Source: Agelaius tricolor
Lineage: Eukaryota; Chordata; Aves; Passeriformes; Icteridae
Direction of reading: 5' to 3'
DNA: 64,000 nucleotides
Assembly (NCBI GenBank): GCA_023055355.1
Contig: JALJCS010000053.1
Coordinates: forward strand, 1,374,501 to 1,438,500
This document shows, one piece after another, positions 1 to 8,500 of the stretch. How positions within the stretch are numbered: the stretch's first letter is position 1; every line of letters starts with the position of its first letter. The position numbers and the translations under genes are program-made. The notes under the pieces are model-generated. The model was not told where the DNA came from. It was given only the letters and a program-made list of their open reading frames with translations, and made no database searches.

Positions 1-531
1 GGAGATGAGTAGAGAAATATGAATAAATAAAAATTACCAGCTCTACTTTCTGCCACTGACCAAAGGGGGTTTTTAACCTCTCATGTTTTCTGTATGTAAA
101 CACACATCCATGGCATAAGACCATGATCTCTCACCTGTCTAAATAATTCACAACATTGGGACTCCTACACTTCTTCATGATCATGATTTCATTAACGGTT
201 AGTTCCTTCCTCCTCAGTTCTTGAAGATTTATTATCTTTATGGCCACCTAAAATGACATTGAAAATCAGTAACTTGAGAAGTTGGTGGCACGAGACCACA
301 ACGCACATGGAGCGAGTGATTTTGCAATGACACAACTGAGCTGTGCCAAACTTCCATGTGATTAGGCACTGCACTAATTAGGAACTGACATTCCAACAGC
401 CCATTTCTGGGCTCCTTTGGGGGCCAGTTACAGGACACATGGGGCCACTGACATTTTGCCTTGACCACTTGGTAACAGTGGTGTCTCAGCTATCACCCAC
501 AAACCTCTGATCACAATCTCTGCTGCTTTGG
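1..531. other. AT-rich intergenic DNA
   Basis: No exon, RNA gene or repeat is recognised here. The open frames on the minus strand are short, lack recognisable domains and are not bounded by convincing splice sites. Composition is AT-rich compared with the array to the right. Confidence 0.5.
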
Positions 532-1149
532 ATGGGATTCAGAAGAAGTAATCCATGCCTTAATACTCTGTGGGTACATCTTGGGCTATGGGCAGGGCTT
601 AGGGCTTTTAGGGACACCTTGCAGATCTCTCCCTATGTGCAGTTCCCAAGTGCAGCACTGCAGGTGGCTAAGGAACTACCAGGAACTTTCAGATGTATTT
701 GCTGGCAGCCAGAAATGAGAATTCAGGACTCTGAAGCTGTAGCCCCAAAGAGCACCGAAGGCACCACCTTTGTTTTAGCAATGGAGAGCGAGCGAGCGCG
801 TCCTTCTCTGAAAGGAACCGCTGCCCTCCGTGCCTTCCTTCCGGCAGCTGAGGAGGACAAAGTCCCAGATGTATTTTGCAGGCTGGCAGCAGTCTGTGCT
901 TCTTGTGCCTTTTCAGCACAGCTCTGCCCAAAGCTCCAGCCACAGCTCACACCAGAGGGGAAAGCCCCTCAAGAGCAGCAGAGACTGCAGATGCTGTTGA
1001 CATTTACCTCTCTCCCTGTGGCATTGTCGAGTGCTCTGCAAACATCTCCAAAACTCCTAGAAATAAAACAGAAGCAGAGAAAGGAGAAGCAATTTAGATC
1101 TTGCAGTGAAAGCCAGCCCACACAGGAGATCTGTGCTGTAAATGCCTAA
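532..1149 (+). other. Unassigned 205-codon open frame
   Basis: An ATG-initiated frame of 205 codons is open on the plus strand. The predicted product has no motif, signal peptide or membrane segment that I recognise, and its composition (Ala, Leu, Gln and Ser rich with scattered Cys) is what non-coding GC-moderate vertebrate DNA often gives. Overlapping frames on the other strand are also open over 689-950, which fits chance. An AATAAA hexamer lies inside it near 1064, so it could equally be part of a 3' untranslated region. I list it only because of its length; a real gene here is unlikely but not excluded. Confidence 0.15.
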
Positions 1150-1520
1150 AACCTGCAGGATGCAGGAGGGCTCTGCCAGAAGGCAGATGATGCATTTTCC
1201 TCTCAAGTGCATGGGCACTGGGCCTGTTCCTGAAGCACTGGGGTTCAACTTCTAAAGGGAAGTTGGGTTTCACTTTCTTCTTCATTTTCTTCACTTTCTT
1301 CTTGGGTTTCACTTTCTAAACTGTGCAGTTTCTATCCTGACCACAGAGTGTTTCCTTCTGCAAACCAGGGGAAAGAAATGTTCCCGGGAACTGTTATCTC
1401 ACAGTATTGATAGGGCGTAGCTTGTTCTTTCAGGCAAGCACGTTTCTTCTTTTTTCATTAGTGGGGCAGTATGATTTTGAGACATACAAAAAATGCTAAA
1501 GAAATTAACACAGAGCTGTC
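1150..1520. other. Intergenic, with a pyrimidine-rich imperfect repeat
   Basis: Positions 1265-1316 form a T/C-rich stretch in which a short TTTCACTTTCTTCTT-like element recurs, with the first and last copies preceded by GGG. Nothing else is recognised. Such tracts can act as splice acceptors or simply be low-complexity sequence. Confidence 0.4.
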
Positions 1521-1668
1521 CTACACTTGAGAGACAAGGAGACCTTCAAGGTCCTGTTCCTTGCTGCAGGCAAGACCTTGGCAGCAAGGAGTATCTCTGA
1601 CAATGCCTTCTTAGCCCACTCACCAATTCTGAGCAGCACTGAGAGATGGGACAATCTATCCCCAGTGT

Positions 1669-2166
1669 GTGAACATCTTTGCAGCTGGCCTGACTTCACG
1701 CTGGATAGACATTCCACCAGAAATACACCTGGCCCATGGTTATGTAGAAGTAACTGTGGTTGGACTCACCCGCTGCCAATATATTCCAGCTCAGTGTATT
1801 TCATTACAGGATTTTCAATGGGGTTCACCATTCTCCCTGAGGGAAACAAAATGCAGGATGCTGACTTTAAAGCAGAGATCCCAGCTTTCAGGAGATACAA
1901 AAGGCAGCCCCAGTGTCTGGAGCTCTGAGCCCTTTGTGGTCAGCTGGGTAACAACAAGCACAACAGCAACAGGACAGGCAGCCCTGCAGTACAGATGGCT
2001 GGCACAGAGACTGATTTTGTACAGTCCTTTGAAGAGTTCTCTTGACAGGAAAGAAAGCACAGGGAGATGCATTTCCAGGAGAGGAGGACATCTTGCCCAC
2101 CTTTCAGCAGTTTGCCAAAAGAATTCCTTCCCATTTGTAAACGAGAGCAGCTCATGCTATAACTGA
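1669..2166 (+). other. Unassigned plus-strand open frame, possibly an exon
   Basis: A 165-codon frame is open. Its first third reads more like a real protein than most frames in this window: it contains aromatic, acidic and beta-branched residues in a balanced mix (for example around WIDIPPEIHLAHGYVEV), and it follows an acceptor-like TTTGCAG near 1678-1684. I recognise no family. The second half becomes Ser/Thr/Gln rich and less convincing. A partly overlapping frame (1527-1928) is also open, which weakens the case. It may be a decayed exon or chance. Confidence 0.2.
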
Positions 2167-3048
2167 TCCCAACGGGCCTTTCAGCATCAGGACCCTCACC
2201 CTTTATGAGCAGGCTGAGCTGAAAGATGCCCCTCTCCCAGCTAAGGAAGGCTCCAGCCTCTGCAGTCCCTCCAGCCCTCAGGGACAGGGCAGCTAGCACA
2301 AGAGGACTGGCAAAGCCCAAGCATGAGCACTGACAAGCAGTGGGAAGAAGGCAGAGGCAGCCTGAGCCCTGTACAAGCTGTTGCCCCCATTCAGGACACA
2401 AGAGGATGGGCTTTGAGATCAGCCCCACCGAGGCGTGGATCAGTGCCCTTTTTGTCCCAACAGATGATGGTAGACACAGAATCCACCGGGCTCTGGTCTC
2501 AGCTCCACCAGGTCTTATCTGAGAGCACAGCACTGGCAGCTGTTCTGGGGAAGAAGCAGATTGATTGGGCTGTGCTGCAGAATCACAAAGGACTTGATGT
2601 GTTTTCCTAGAGACTGATGTGAGCAGGGCTTGGGCCAGTGGCTAGGATTCTAACAGTCATGGGAAAGAGTGGGAATCGGGTATGGAAAAGTGCCATGGAT
2701 CTGGGGAATAGAGCATGGCTGGGCTGGAGGCTCTCTCCTGAGAAATGCCTGCATTACACTTTTATCTGATCACGCCACTTGGATGTGTCTCTTGGACACA
2801 TCTTGATAAGCATAAAACTAGAAGATTAAATAAAGGTTGTTATCAAAGTATCTGTTTTTTCTTCAGGGGCACATGGACAACACCTTGTGCTCTCTATTTG
2901 TCCTGTAACCTGATGTTCTTTCAAAGTAGCTCTTATTGACAAAAAGATAGCATTCTCATGAAAATAAACTGCAGATGTAGTAGTGGTAACAGTAACAGTC
3001 ATAAAAATGACATCAGTAAGACGTGGGGCAGAAGGGCTCCTTCAGGAT
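2167..3048. other. Intergenic DNA
   Basis: Only short overlapping frames on both strands are open, with no recognisable product. AATAAA hexamers occur near 2829 and 2963 on the plus strand but without a convincing upstream coding exon to terminate. No transposon terminus or target-site duplication was recognised. Confidence 0.4.
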
Positions 3049-3160
3049 GGAGAAAAACACAACAAAAAACCCCCACCAAAAATAAACAACACAAAAACAA
3101 CCCCACCCCCCTGGCCAAAAAAAAATCCCCAACCAAAAAGACAAAACTCCAAAGCCAGTC
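3049..3160 (+). repeat. A/C-rich low-complexity tract
   Basis: The plus strand is almost purely A and C here, with runs of A and C broken by a single CTGG near 3110. It looks like a degenerate simple repeat. It separates the featureless left part from the segment with minus-strand coding character. Confidence 0.7.
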
Positions 3161-3553
3161 TATTTCTGTGAAGTTTTTTTGCTCTGATGACTGGTTGGAA
3201 GTCAGGAGACAAAGGAGAATTTAGGAAGCTAAAAATTCTGTTCAGTGTGGCCACTAGCACACAGCACTTGCCTAGATCATTTGCTAGGTCACAGCCTTCT
3301 GCTGATCCAAGAAGAATCCCTGCTTGAGCCTTTAGCAGAGAGGCAAGCTCAGGCAAACCCAAGCCAGTCCAAGGTGCCCTCAGAGGCAGCAGGAACACCC
3401 AGAGCACTCTCTCGCTGCCTCGGAGCACAGCACTTCCTCTGGGGAGTCCTAAATGGCCCTGTGACACCAAACTCAGGAGGAGCATTTGGTACAGCTCTAC
3501 TGACACCTGCACACAACACACTGTCCCTCAGACAAGAAACACCACAGACGTAC

Positions 3554-3800
3554 CCAGCATCTCCAGGTACTTCTCCTCAGTCTGCTTTTCCAGGGACATG
3601 AAGGAAGTGCCCAAGCTTGAGTTTCCAGGTTTGGCAGTAAGGCTTCCTCGAGGTGATGCTGCTGCGGCAGCAGGTTCAGAGCCCATGACGTGCTGCACCT
3701 GGAGCCTTTCTGGTGGGCACTGTTCCTGTGCCTCATGGCAAACTTGGGGTCCTTCATTGCCAGACATTCGCTGGAAGTCTTCGCAGGCTGCCCAGTGAGA
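3554..3800 (-). CDS. Possible coiled-coil exon with Ala/Ser linker (partial)
   Basis: A minus-strand frame is open from about 3815 down to a donor-like GTACGT at 3548-3553. Its product has an Ala-rich run (AAAAAS), a Ser/Gly/Pro-rich linker, then a charged helical end reading SLEKQTEEKYLEMLG just before the donor. That end resembles the coil exons at 4225-5183 and lies on the same strand, about 170 nt downstream of the stop at 3972. The 5' border is uncertain: no strong pyrimidine-rich acceptor is visible, so 3800 is approximate, and a second minus frame overlaps (3497-3757). It could be an alternative downstream exon of the same gene, an exon of a neighbouring paralogue, or a remnant. Confidence 0.3.
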
Positions 3801-3971
3801 TGTCAACACTCGCACCTCAAGTCAAACAGAACAAAGCAGTCAGAGTCCAGCTTGTCCCTGTCAGCCAGGAGTCATCGACTGTGAGGAAAGGCAAAGAACA
3901 GACTGACAAGGGATACAGACAGCTTGTTCCAATCCTCCAGCTGGGTCACCACGTTCCACTGCAAAAAGACC

Positions 3972-4151
3972 TCAAGAAACAAGGAGAGCAGGAATCAATT
4001 TGGATGACTGCTGGCCAAAAGGCCAAAGGACAAGTTTCCCTGTCAAGGGCAGCAGTGGAGAATCAGCACACCAGGAAATGTCCTTCAGAGTGACTGTGAT
4101 ACACACTACGGCAGGACGGCACTCAGAGGCATCACCCCACTCCCTGCTGCT
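3972..4151 (-). CDS. Predicted terminal exon of the minus-strand coiled-coil gene
   Basis: A strong acceptor (long pyrimidine tract ending CACTCAG) sits at the high-coordinate border, and the exon then runs 59 codons to TGA at 3974-3972. Only the frame continuing phase 0 from the upstream exon at 4225-4359 stays open; the two other frames stop early. The product begins SSREWGDASECRPAVV, contains several Cys and Trp residues and a hydrophobic tail, and is not coiled coil. I do not recognise the domain. The phase agreement with five upstream exons is the main argument that it is genuinely coding; an intron read-through ending in a chance stop is the alternative. Confidence 0.4.
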   Translation of the reverse strand, partial: SSREWGDASECRPAVVCITVTLKDISWCADSPLLPLTGKLVLWPFGQQSSKLIPALLVS

Positions 4152-4224
4152 CTGAGTGGAAAGGCAAGAAAGGCAGAAACCACCAGCTTGGTGACTGCAG
4201 TGACTGCATCCCTCTTTCACTCAC

Positions 4225-4359
4225 TTGCTTTTGCAGAGACTGACGGAAGCAATTAAGTTTCTCTCTGATGATTTTCATTTCTTCCTCCAGCCTCTTTTGC
4301 CTTGCCTTGACCATACTGTGAGCTGTCTGAAGCTCTGCATCCAGCTGTTCCTTCATCTT
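4225..4359 (-). CDS. Coiled-coil exon, 45 codons, phase 0
   Basis: This exon of 135 nt is flanked by an acceptor (TTTTTTAGAG at its high border) and a consensus donor GTGAGT at 4224-4219. It starts KMKEQLDAELQTAHS and ends SLQKQ, with heptad spacing of Leu, Met, Ile and Ala and many Lys, Glu, Arg and Gln, so it should form a parallel coiled coil. The frame joins in phase 0 to the exon at 4420-4557 and to the terminal exon at 3972-4151. The exon length near 45 codons recurs in the neighbours, suggesting internal exon duplication of a rod domain. Rootletin/CEP250-like or other filamentous coil proteins are candidates, but I cannot assign one. Confidence 0.55.
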
Positions 4360-4419
4360 CTCTAAAAAACAAGAGAGAGGATGTTTCATGAGTGGAGTGC
4401 CTGCCACTCTTTCACTCAC

Positions 4420-4557
4420 CTGATTTTGTTGATCGCCCCTCTGCTGATGGAGATTCTCCTCTTGAATTCTTCTCATGTCTTCTTTGTTCTTTCTCTTTAC
4501 TGCCACGATGTCACTCTGAGCTTCGGGCAGCTCTGCTTGTGGCTCTGCCTGGATCTT
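4420..4557 (-). CDS. Coiled-coil exon, 46 codons, phase 0
   Basis: The exon is 138 nt, with acceptor TGTGTGTACAG at the high border and donor GTGAGT at 4419-4414. The product starts KIQAEPQAELPEAQSD and continues with a Lys/Arg/Glu/Gln-rich helix ending QQNQ. It is in frame with the exons on both sides. The donor context (CAG|GTGAGTGAAAG) is nearly the same as that of the exon at 4225-4359, consistent with the exons having arisen by duplication. It has no catalytic or binding motif and is most likely a structural rod segment. Confidence 0.55.
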
Positions 4558-4584
4558 CTGTACACACAAATGCAGAGCAAGTGA

Positions 4585-4620
4585 CTGGGAGCTGCCATCA
4601 GGCTCAGCTTTTTCCTCTTG
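4585..4620 (-). pseudogene. Possible decayed exon remnant
   Basis: Minus-strand sequence reading LQEEKAEPDGSSQ follows an acceptor-like TTTTGAG, but where a donor should be the bases read TCACTT rather than GT. The reading is coil-like and in frame with the exon at 4420-4557. It may be a lost exon of the rod. An AATAAA on the minus strand (TTTATT at 4638-4643 on the plus strand) lies just upstream, which could also be a polyadenylation signal of a shorter transcript. Confidence 0.25.
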
Positions 4621-4835
4621 CAGCCTCAAAATCACATTTATTCAGCCACTTCTTTCTACTTCCCTACCCACATCTGCTTCCAATGAAACCCTTCTGTCCC
4701 AGGGCTGATCTCTGCAGCTTCCAAGGCTCTGTGCTTCCAGTGCCTGTGGGACTCCTGGCCTCCTCGGTCCCAAGAGCTCTGGTTTTATGCCCCTCTTCCT
4801 GCCCTTCCCTCTGTCCCCTGGCCAGTCAGGCTTAC

Positions 4836-4970
4836 CTGGCCATTCTCCTGTGGCTCTTCCACCTGCTGCCTGAGCTGCTCTTCCTGCTCTCGCGCTGGGA
4901 ACAGCTCTCCCTGAGTCTGCCATGGCATCTCTGTTGAAGCAATCTGCTCCTGCTCTTTCTCTAGAAGCAC
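4836..4970 (-). CDS. Coiled-coil exon, 45 codons, phase 0
   Basis: This 135-nt exon has an acceptor TTTCTGTGCAG and a donor GTAAGC. It begins VLLEKEQEQIAST and ends EEPQENGQ, dominated by Glu and Gln with heptad-spaced hydrophobics, as expected for a coiled coil. Its frame links the exons at 5052-5183 and 4420-4557 without shift. A Pro near the C-terminal end (EEPQE) would kink the helix. The plus-strand frame covering this interval is a shadow of the minus-strand coding sequence. Confidence 0.55.
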
Positions 4971-5051
4971 CTGCACAGAAAGCAAGAGAAGATGGGTTTT
5001 AACTTCCCGTACGACCTTTGTGGGCCAAGACTCAAAGACTGCTGGGCTCAC

Positions 5052-5183
5052 ATGTTCCCAAAGCACTGTGCTGCTGCTCTGCTGGGTCATTCTCTGTTTG
5101 AGGGGAGGCACAGATTCCAAAGTGACCCTGGCCCTACAATCAGGGTCCATCTGGGATTGAAGCTCCAACAGCCTCTCAGGCAG
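5052..5183 (-). CDS. Coiled-coil-like exon, 44 codons, phase 0
   Basis: The exon is 132 nt between acceptor CTTCCCTGTCAG and a GTGAGC donor. It starts LPERLLELQSQMDPD and ends VLWEH. The first third is a heptad-like helix; the middle contains two Pro and is less regular. It is the most upstream exon with two acceptable borders and keeps phase 0 into 4836-4970. Its length equals that of the exon found in every unit of the tandem array (132 nt), although the two products are not similar in sequence. Confidence 0.45.
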
Positions 5184-5202
5184 CTGACAGGGAAGGTGTG
5201 GC

Positions 5203-5320
5203 ATTTCTCAAGGGTCTGCTGAGGGCCTCCCTCTGCTTCTGCCATGTCCTGTTTGTCTTTCAGTAGTGACTGACACCCCGCCTTCTCCCACTTCTTCATC
5301 CTGCCTCTGCAGGTGGCTTC
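5203..5320 (-). CDS. Possible upstream coil exon lacking a clear donor
   Basis: After an acceptor-like CTCACCCAG, the minus strand reads EATCRGRMKKWEKAG and then DKQDMAEAEGGPQQTLEK, a charged helical sequence. No GT donor separates it from the acceptor of the next exon (5052-5183), which lies only about 20 nt further on and in a different frame. Either the exon is broken (lost donor, pseudogene) or the border lies elsewhere. The low-coordinate end given here is approximate. Confidence 0.3.
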
Positions 5321-5948
5321 CTGGGTGAGCTCACTCCTTGTGAGAGACACTTCTGGAGTTCAAGTTCATTTCAGGCCTGTACCAGCATTCCTCCTTCCTG
5401 GCATCTACACTCTTGTTAGAAGTCACCGGGTCATTCAGGAGATAAGGATGCTGGCAAAGATCTCTGATGGACATCACAGAGCCTCTATGGCCACCTCAGT
5501 ATATGGAGGAGGACCAAGGTGTTTCTTCTCCCTCTTTTGTCAGCTGAGAATTCTGAGCAGCAGAAACAGACACTCTCCTAAGGCCCCCTTAACAAAAGCA
5601 CTGACACAGCCCTGGGGATGCCAGTGAAGGAAACCATGTGTCATGTATGGCATGGCATGTATGACCAGAGTCACCAAACACCACCTAAACATGGAATTGT
5701 TGCACCTCTCTAGGACAGGCAGAAATTAAAAGAATTAACTGACAACTTCAGGGCACAAGAGGCTGGAGGAGGAAAACAACTCTAAAGGGAAAAACCAACA
5801 TATTTGGAGGGGGAAACATCTCTGCCTGCCCAGAATCGGTGGAGGGAACATGTCTCTAATCCTCTCCTGAGAGGGATGCTTTAGGTGAGCTTTGCACCTC
5901 CAACTGCCTTGGACCAGAGCCAGGAAGACTCAATTATGTAAATGTTAC
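5321..5948. other. Intergenic or intronic DNA
   Basis: A 104-codon plus-strand frame (5313-5627) overlaps the start of this stretch but has no recognisable product. If the array exons splice to the coil gene, this segment is intron. No mobile-element termini are recognised. Confidence 0.4.
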
Positions 5949-6004
5949 ATAGATAGATAGATTAGATAGATAGACACATAGATAGATAGAGAGATAGATA
6001 GATC
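5949..6004 (+). repeat. GATA (TAGA) microsatellite
   Basis: The stretch is an interrupted array of the tetranucleotide GATA with a TAGACACATAG interruption in the middle and a GAGA break near 5990. GATA/GACA microsatellites are widespread in vertebrates, including birds and reptiles. The interruptions suggest an old, moderately mutable locus. Confidence 0.9.
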
Positions 6005-6600
6005 TCACTACTATGATCCCACTTTACTGTCCTCTCTGTTGCTGCACACATCAACACAGGTTAGCCATTGCCCTGATCAGCAGCAATCCTGTTCCTCAAT
6101 AAACCACACTCTTGGGGAATCTGGAGCGTGTAGGTCCTTATGGAAAGGGATCAAACCCAGGGCATTGCACTGGGAACTGCACTCTTTGTGCATCTGTGCT
6201 CAGGCAAGTTCTTCTCTTGAACATGACCACACTGATGGTGATAAAGTGGCTGGAATCAGAAATGCAGCCCAGGCCCTCCCAGCTCCTGTGATCTCTGAGG
6301 AGCAGCTGGAATGCAAGGGCATTGATGTCCTGCTCAATTCCCAAACACAACACACACTGAATGCCTGGGCTGCAAAAAGGAACAGACACTGCTAAGATCA
6401 AATTGATTTGTAAGGCTGTACTGCCTGGCCTAGAACCACAACAGCTCCTTCTGTTCAAAGGTCCTGGCACAGAATGATGTGTTCTCATGCAAAAATACTA
6501 CATTCAGCAGAAGAGACACATTGAAAATTAAAATTAAAATAGACCGAATACCAGTGCAGTAAAAAAGCAGAAGAAAATGAAGAAAAGAACCATAGTTGAA
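6005..6600. other. Flank of the array, no gene recognised
   Basis: A 118-codon plus-strand frame (6039-6395) is open but its product is unrecognised and opposed by an open minus frame over the same bases, so chance is likely. The segment becomes A-rich towards 6520-6600. Confidence 0.35.
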
Positions 6601-6730
6601 AGAAAAAGAAAATGAAGAGGCCTCTTCCTACAAGTAAACAAAAAAAAAAAAAAAAACCAAGAAAAACGAGGCGGGGATATTAAAGTAGAAAAGTGCCTAG
6701 TATTTGGGTGCATTCAGGAGATGCTAAAGA
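6601..6730 (+). repeat. A-rich junction with possible eroded array sequence
   Basis: A run of 17 A lies at 6640-6656. Just before it, GAAAATGAAGAGGCC (from 6608) resembles GAAAATGAACAGGCC found in every repeat unit, and both are followed by a short pyrimidine-rich stretch and then AACAAAA. The distance to the array start differs by about 50 bases from that in a normal unit, so if homologous it is a rearranged, decayed edge copy. Confidence 0.35.
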
Positions 6731-7178
6731 TCCCTCAAGAGCCTCCCACTGTCCCGGCAAAAGCTCCCTCAGCACCTCCTCACGGGCCTTGTGCTACACG
6801 CCCTTGCCCAGCTCCCCTGTCCTTCTGTGCACGTGCTGCAGCCCCTCAAGGAATTTCTGCTGCCCAGGGGCCCACAAGTGCACCCAGCACTGCAGCGGTG
6901 GCCGCAGCGCTGCCCAGCACAGGGCCACGCTCGCTGCCCTGCTCCTGCTGCCCCACTGCTGCTGACACAGGCCACCATGCCCTTGGCCTTCTTGGCCACC
7001 TGGCCACAGGCTGCCTCATCTTCAGCAGCTCAAGGCCGCCAGCCCTGCGTCCCTTGGGCCCACGCAGCTCCCCCCCCACAAAAGTGCCCATGTCACTTCA
7101 GATACAGCAGGCACCATTGCAAGATGGCCTTCCTCTTCCCAGCAACACAAGACAGCGCTCAAGGACTTGCAGCTTCAC

Positions 7179-7306
7179 CCCCACTGCAGGCTCCAAGGCA
7201 TTTGCCAAAGCTGCAGACTGCAGCAAAAGATGCATCTACAGGAACTGGCCGCTTCTGCTTTTGGCTTCACAAGAAGGCTTGGCAACTCCGCACTTTCTTT
7301 CTTTGC
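7179..7306 (-). CDS. Candidate second exon in the repeat (copy in unit 1)
   Basis: On the minus strand, 484 bp after the donor of the 44-codon exon, an acceptor (CACTCTTGTCCCTCCTAG in this and many units, with A in place of one C in others) is followed in phase 0 by a frame beginning AKKESAELPSLLVKPK and AEAAS. This Ala/Lys/Glu/Pro-rich character matches that of the preceding exon. The frame then turns Cys/Trp-rich and meets TGA soon after a weak GTGAAG donor candidate at 7178-7173. An earlier GTGAAG would make a 36-nt exon instead. Some unit differences are silent in this frame (GCG/GCA, CCA/CCT, CGA/AGA), others are not. The 3' border is therefore doubtful and the call is tentative. Confidence 0.25.
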
Positions 7307-7790
7307 CTAGGAGGGACAAGAGTGGCCCCCCCACAGCTGCATGGACCACACAATCCTCCCCTTGCAGCTTATCAAAAGCCAAAAGACAGCTGGCCCAAAA
7401 GAGACTGTACAAGTGAAGAACTACTCAAAGAAAGTGCAGACCGCTTTGCCAAGCCAAGCACACCTTTCCAAACAGGGAAAACAAACAAACCAAGGCCTGC
7501 CACCTCCAGCACTACCTCCTTTGCCCTTGGCCATAGCACTGCAGAAGCCAAGAGATAGAGCTGCCCTGAGTCAAGCAGCCAGATGCTCTCCCAGAAGCAC
7601 CAGCCCTGGGCTGCCTCAAGGTGACAGGTCAGAGGCCAAGTGCGTTGGTCGCTGCCTGGAGGAAATGCCGAGCTCCTGGCAGGACTCTGGCACCCAGCAT
7701 CCTCAGCCAGACACAGCAAAGTGCTGGCTGCTGCAAAACTTGCAGCTCTGCCTTGCACTAAAGACAGCACCACACACAACTGGCACTTAC

Positions 7791-7922
7791 GGCCTCAGAA
7801 TATCCAGCCTCTGGTGTGAGCACTGATGGAGGCTGGCGGTCATGCAGCTCAGCCTGCTCCTCTTTGGCTTCTTGTCCAGGAGCAGCGGGAGCCAGGGGAG
7901 AGACGGCTTTTGCTTCTGTCAT
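7791..7922 (-). CDS. Minus-strand 44-codon exon carried by the repeat (copy in unit 1)
   Basis: Reading the minus strand, a pyrimidine-rich acceptor (TCCTCTCTTCTGACAG) is followed by 132 nt open in phase 0 and a consensus donor GTAAGT. The exon begins with ATG and reads MTEAKAVSALAPAAP, then an acidic/Lys/Gln helix-like middle and an end GYSEA. An in-frame TGA lies just before the acceptor, so this could be a first coding exon. All 32 complete units carry it with both splice sites intact and no stop. Codon differences among copies are mostly silent: codon 31 CCT/CCA, 35 CTC/CTG, 43 GAA/GAG and 44 GCT/GCC are synonymous, while codon 9 (Ala/Pro) and codon 39 (Ala/Thr) change. The family is not recognised, and no transcript evidence is available here. 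Chance splice signals copied by amplification are the alternative. The copy in this unit has Pro at codon 9 and the GAG GCC ending. Confidence 0.5.
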
Positions 7923-8164
7923 CTGTCAGAAGAGAGGAGCATGAGGGACAGGCCATTTCCTATCATGTAGAATCTCATTTCTTTTCACATCTACCGCCAC
8001 ACCTACTAAGGAAAAATCGTAACATTTCATGGTGACAGAGGGCTTCTAATTCACAGCTACCAAATTCAAATGGGCCAATTCAGCAGCACTCTAGATGGAT
8101 ATGAAGTTGATTTTCCTCCCTGGCTGCTATCAGCAAGAAGGTTGTCTGGCAGAAGGGAGCTTTA

Positions 8165-8180
8165 AGTGCTTGAAAGCACT
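8165..8180. repeat. Short perfect hairpin conserved in the units
   Basis: AGTGCTT and AAGCACT flank a two-base GA loop. The same hairpin occurs at the equivalent place in the other full units I compared; in unit 26 one stem base is changed (AGTGTTT). It could be a cruciform or RNA stem, or have no role. Confidence 0.6.
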
Positions 8181-8500
8181 GAAATGCAAAAGTAGGAAAG
8201 CGACAGCAACGCCTTGGCTCCTGCTGCTGCAGACGTAGAAAACTGAAACTGGATCACAATCCCAGCCAGGGCTGAAAAAGGGGCAGGAAACGTTGTCCAG
8301 AAGCATCTTTGCTTGCTGCAAAAAGGAAAATGAACAGGCCTTCTCTTCTTAACAAAACTACCAGCCAACAAAGCACAAGATGGAAAGGTCACCCCCTCCA
8401 GTGTCTAAAGGCCTAGGATGCAGTGAGGGGATGTTTGGCGGTGAAACAGCCCTTGTGCTGAGCACTGTCACGCAGGGATGGATGGACGTCTGCCTGAAGG

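Larger units (their letters stand above)
6731..8500. repeat. Array unit 1 (left edge)
   Basis: This is the most diverged full unit. Near the edge it reads CCCACTGTCCCGG where others read CCCATTGTCCAGG. It has a private CACGTG at 6828-6833 (CACGCG elsewhere) and CTACAGGAAC near 7237. It carries both the CGCCACACC insertion (7994-8002) and the GTCTGG deletion (8144-8149), which cancel in length. Minus-strand exon: 7791-7922. Confidence 0.95.

Noticed and set aside
4392..4937. 181-codon plus-strand frame
   Set aside because: It lies opposite the minus-strand coil exons, which have consensus splice borders and heptad structure, so it is their shadow.
6731..8500. D4Z4-like unit with a homeobox gene
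   Set aside because: None of the frames contains a homeodomain-like WFxNxR motif.
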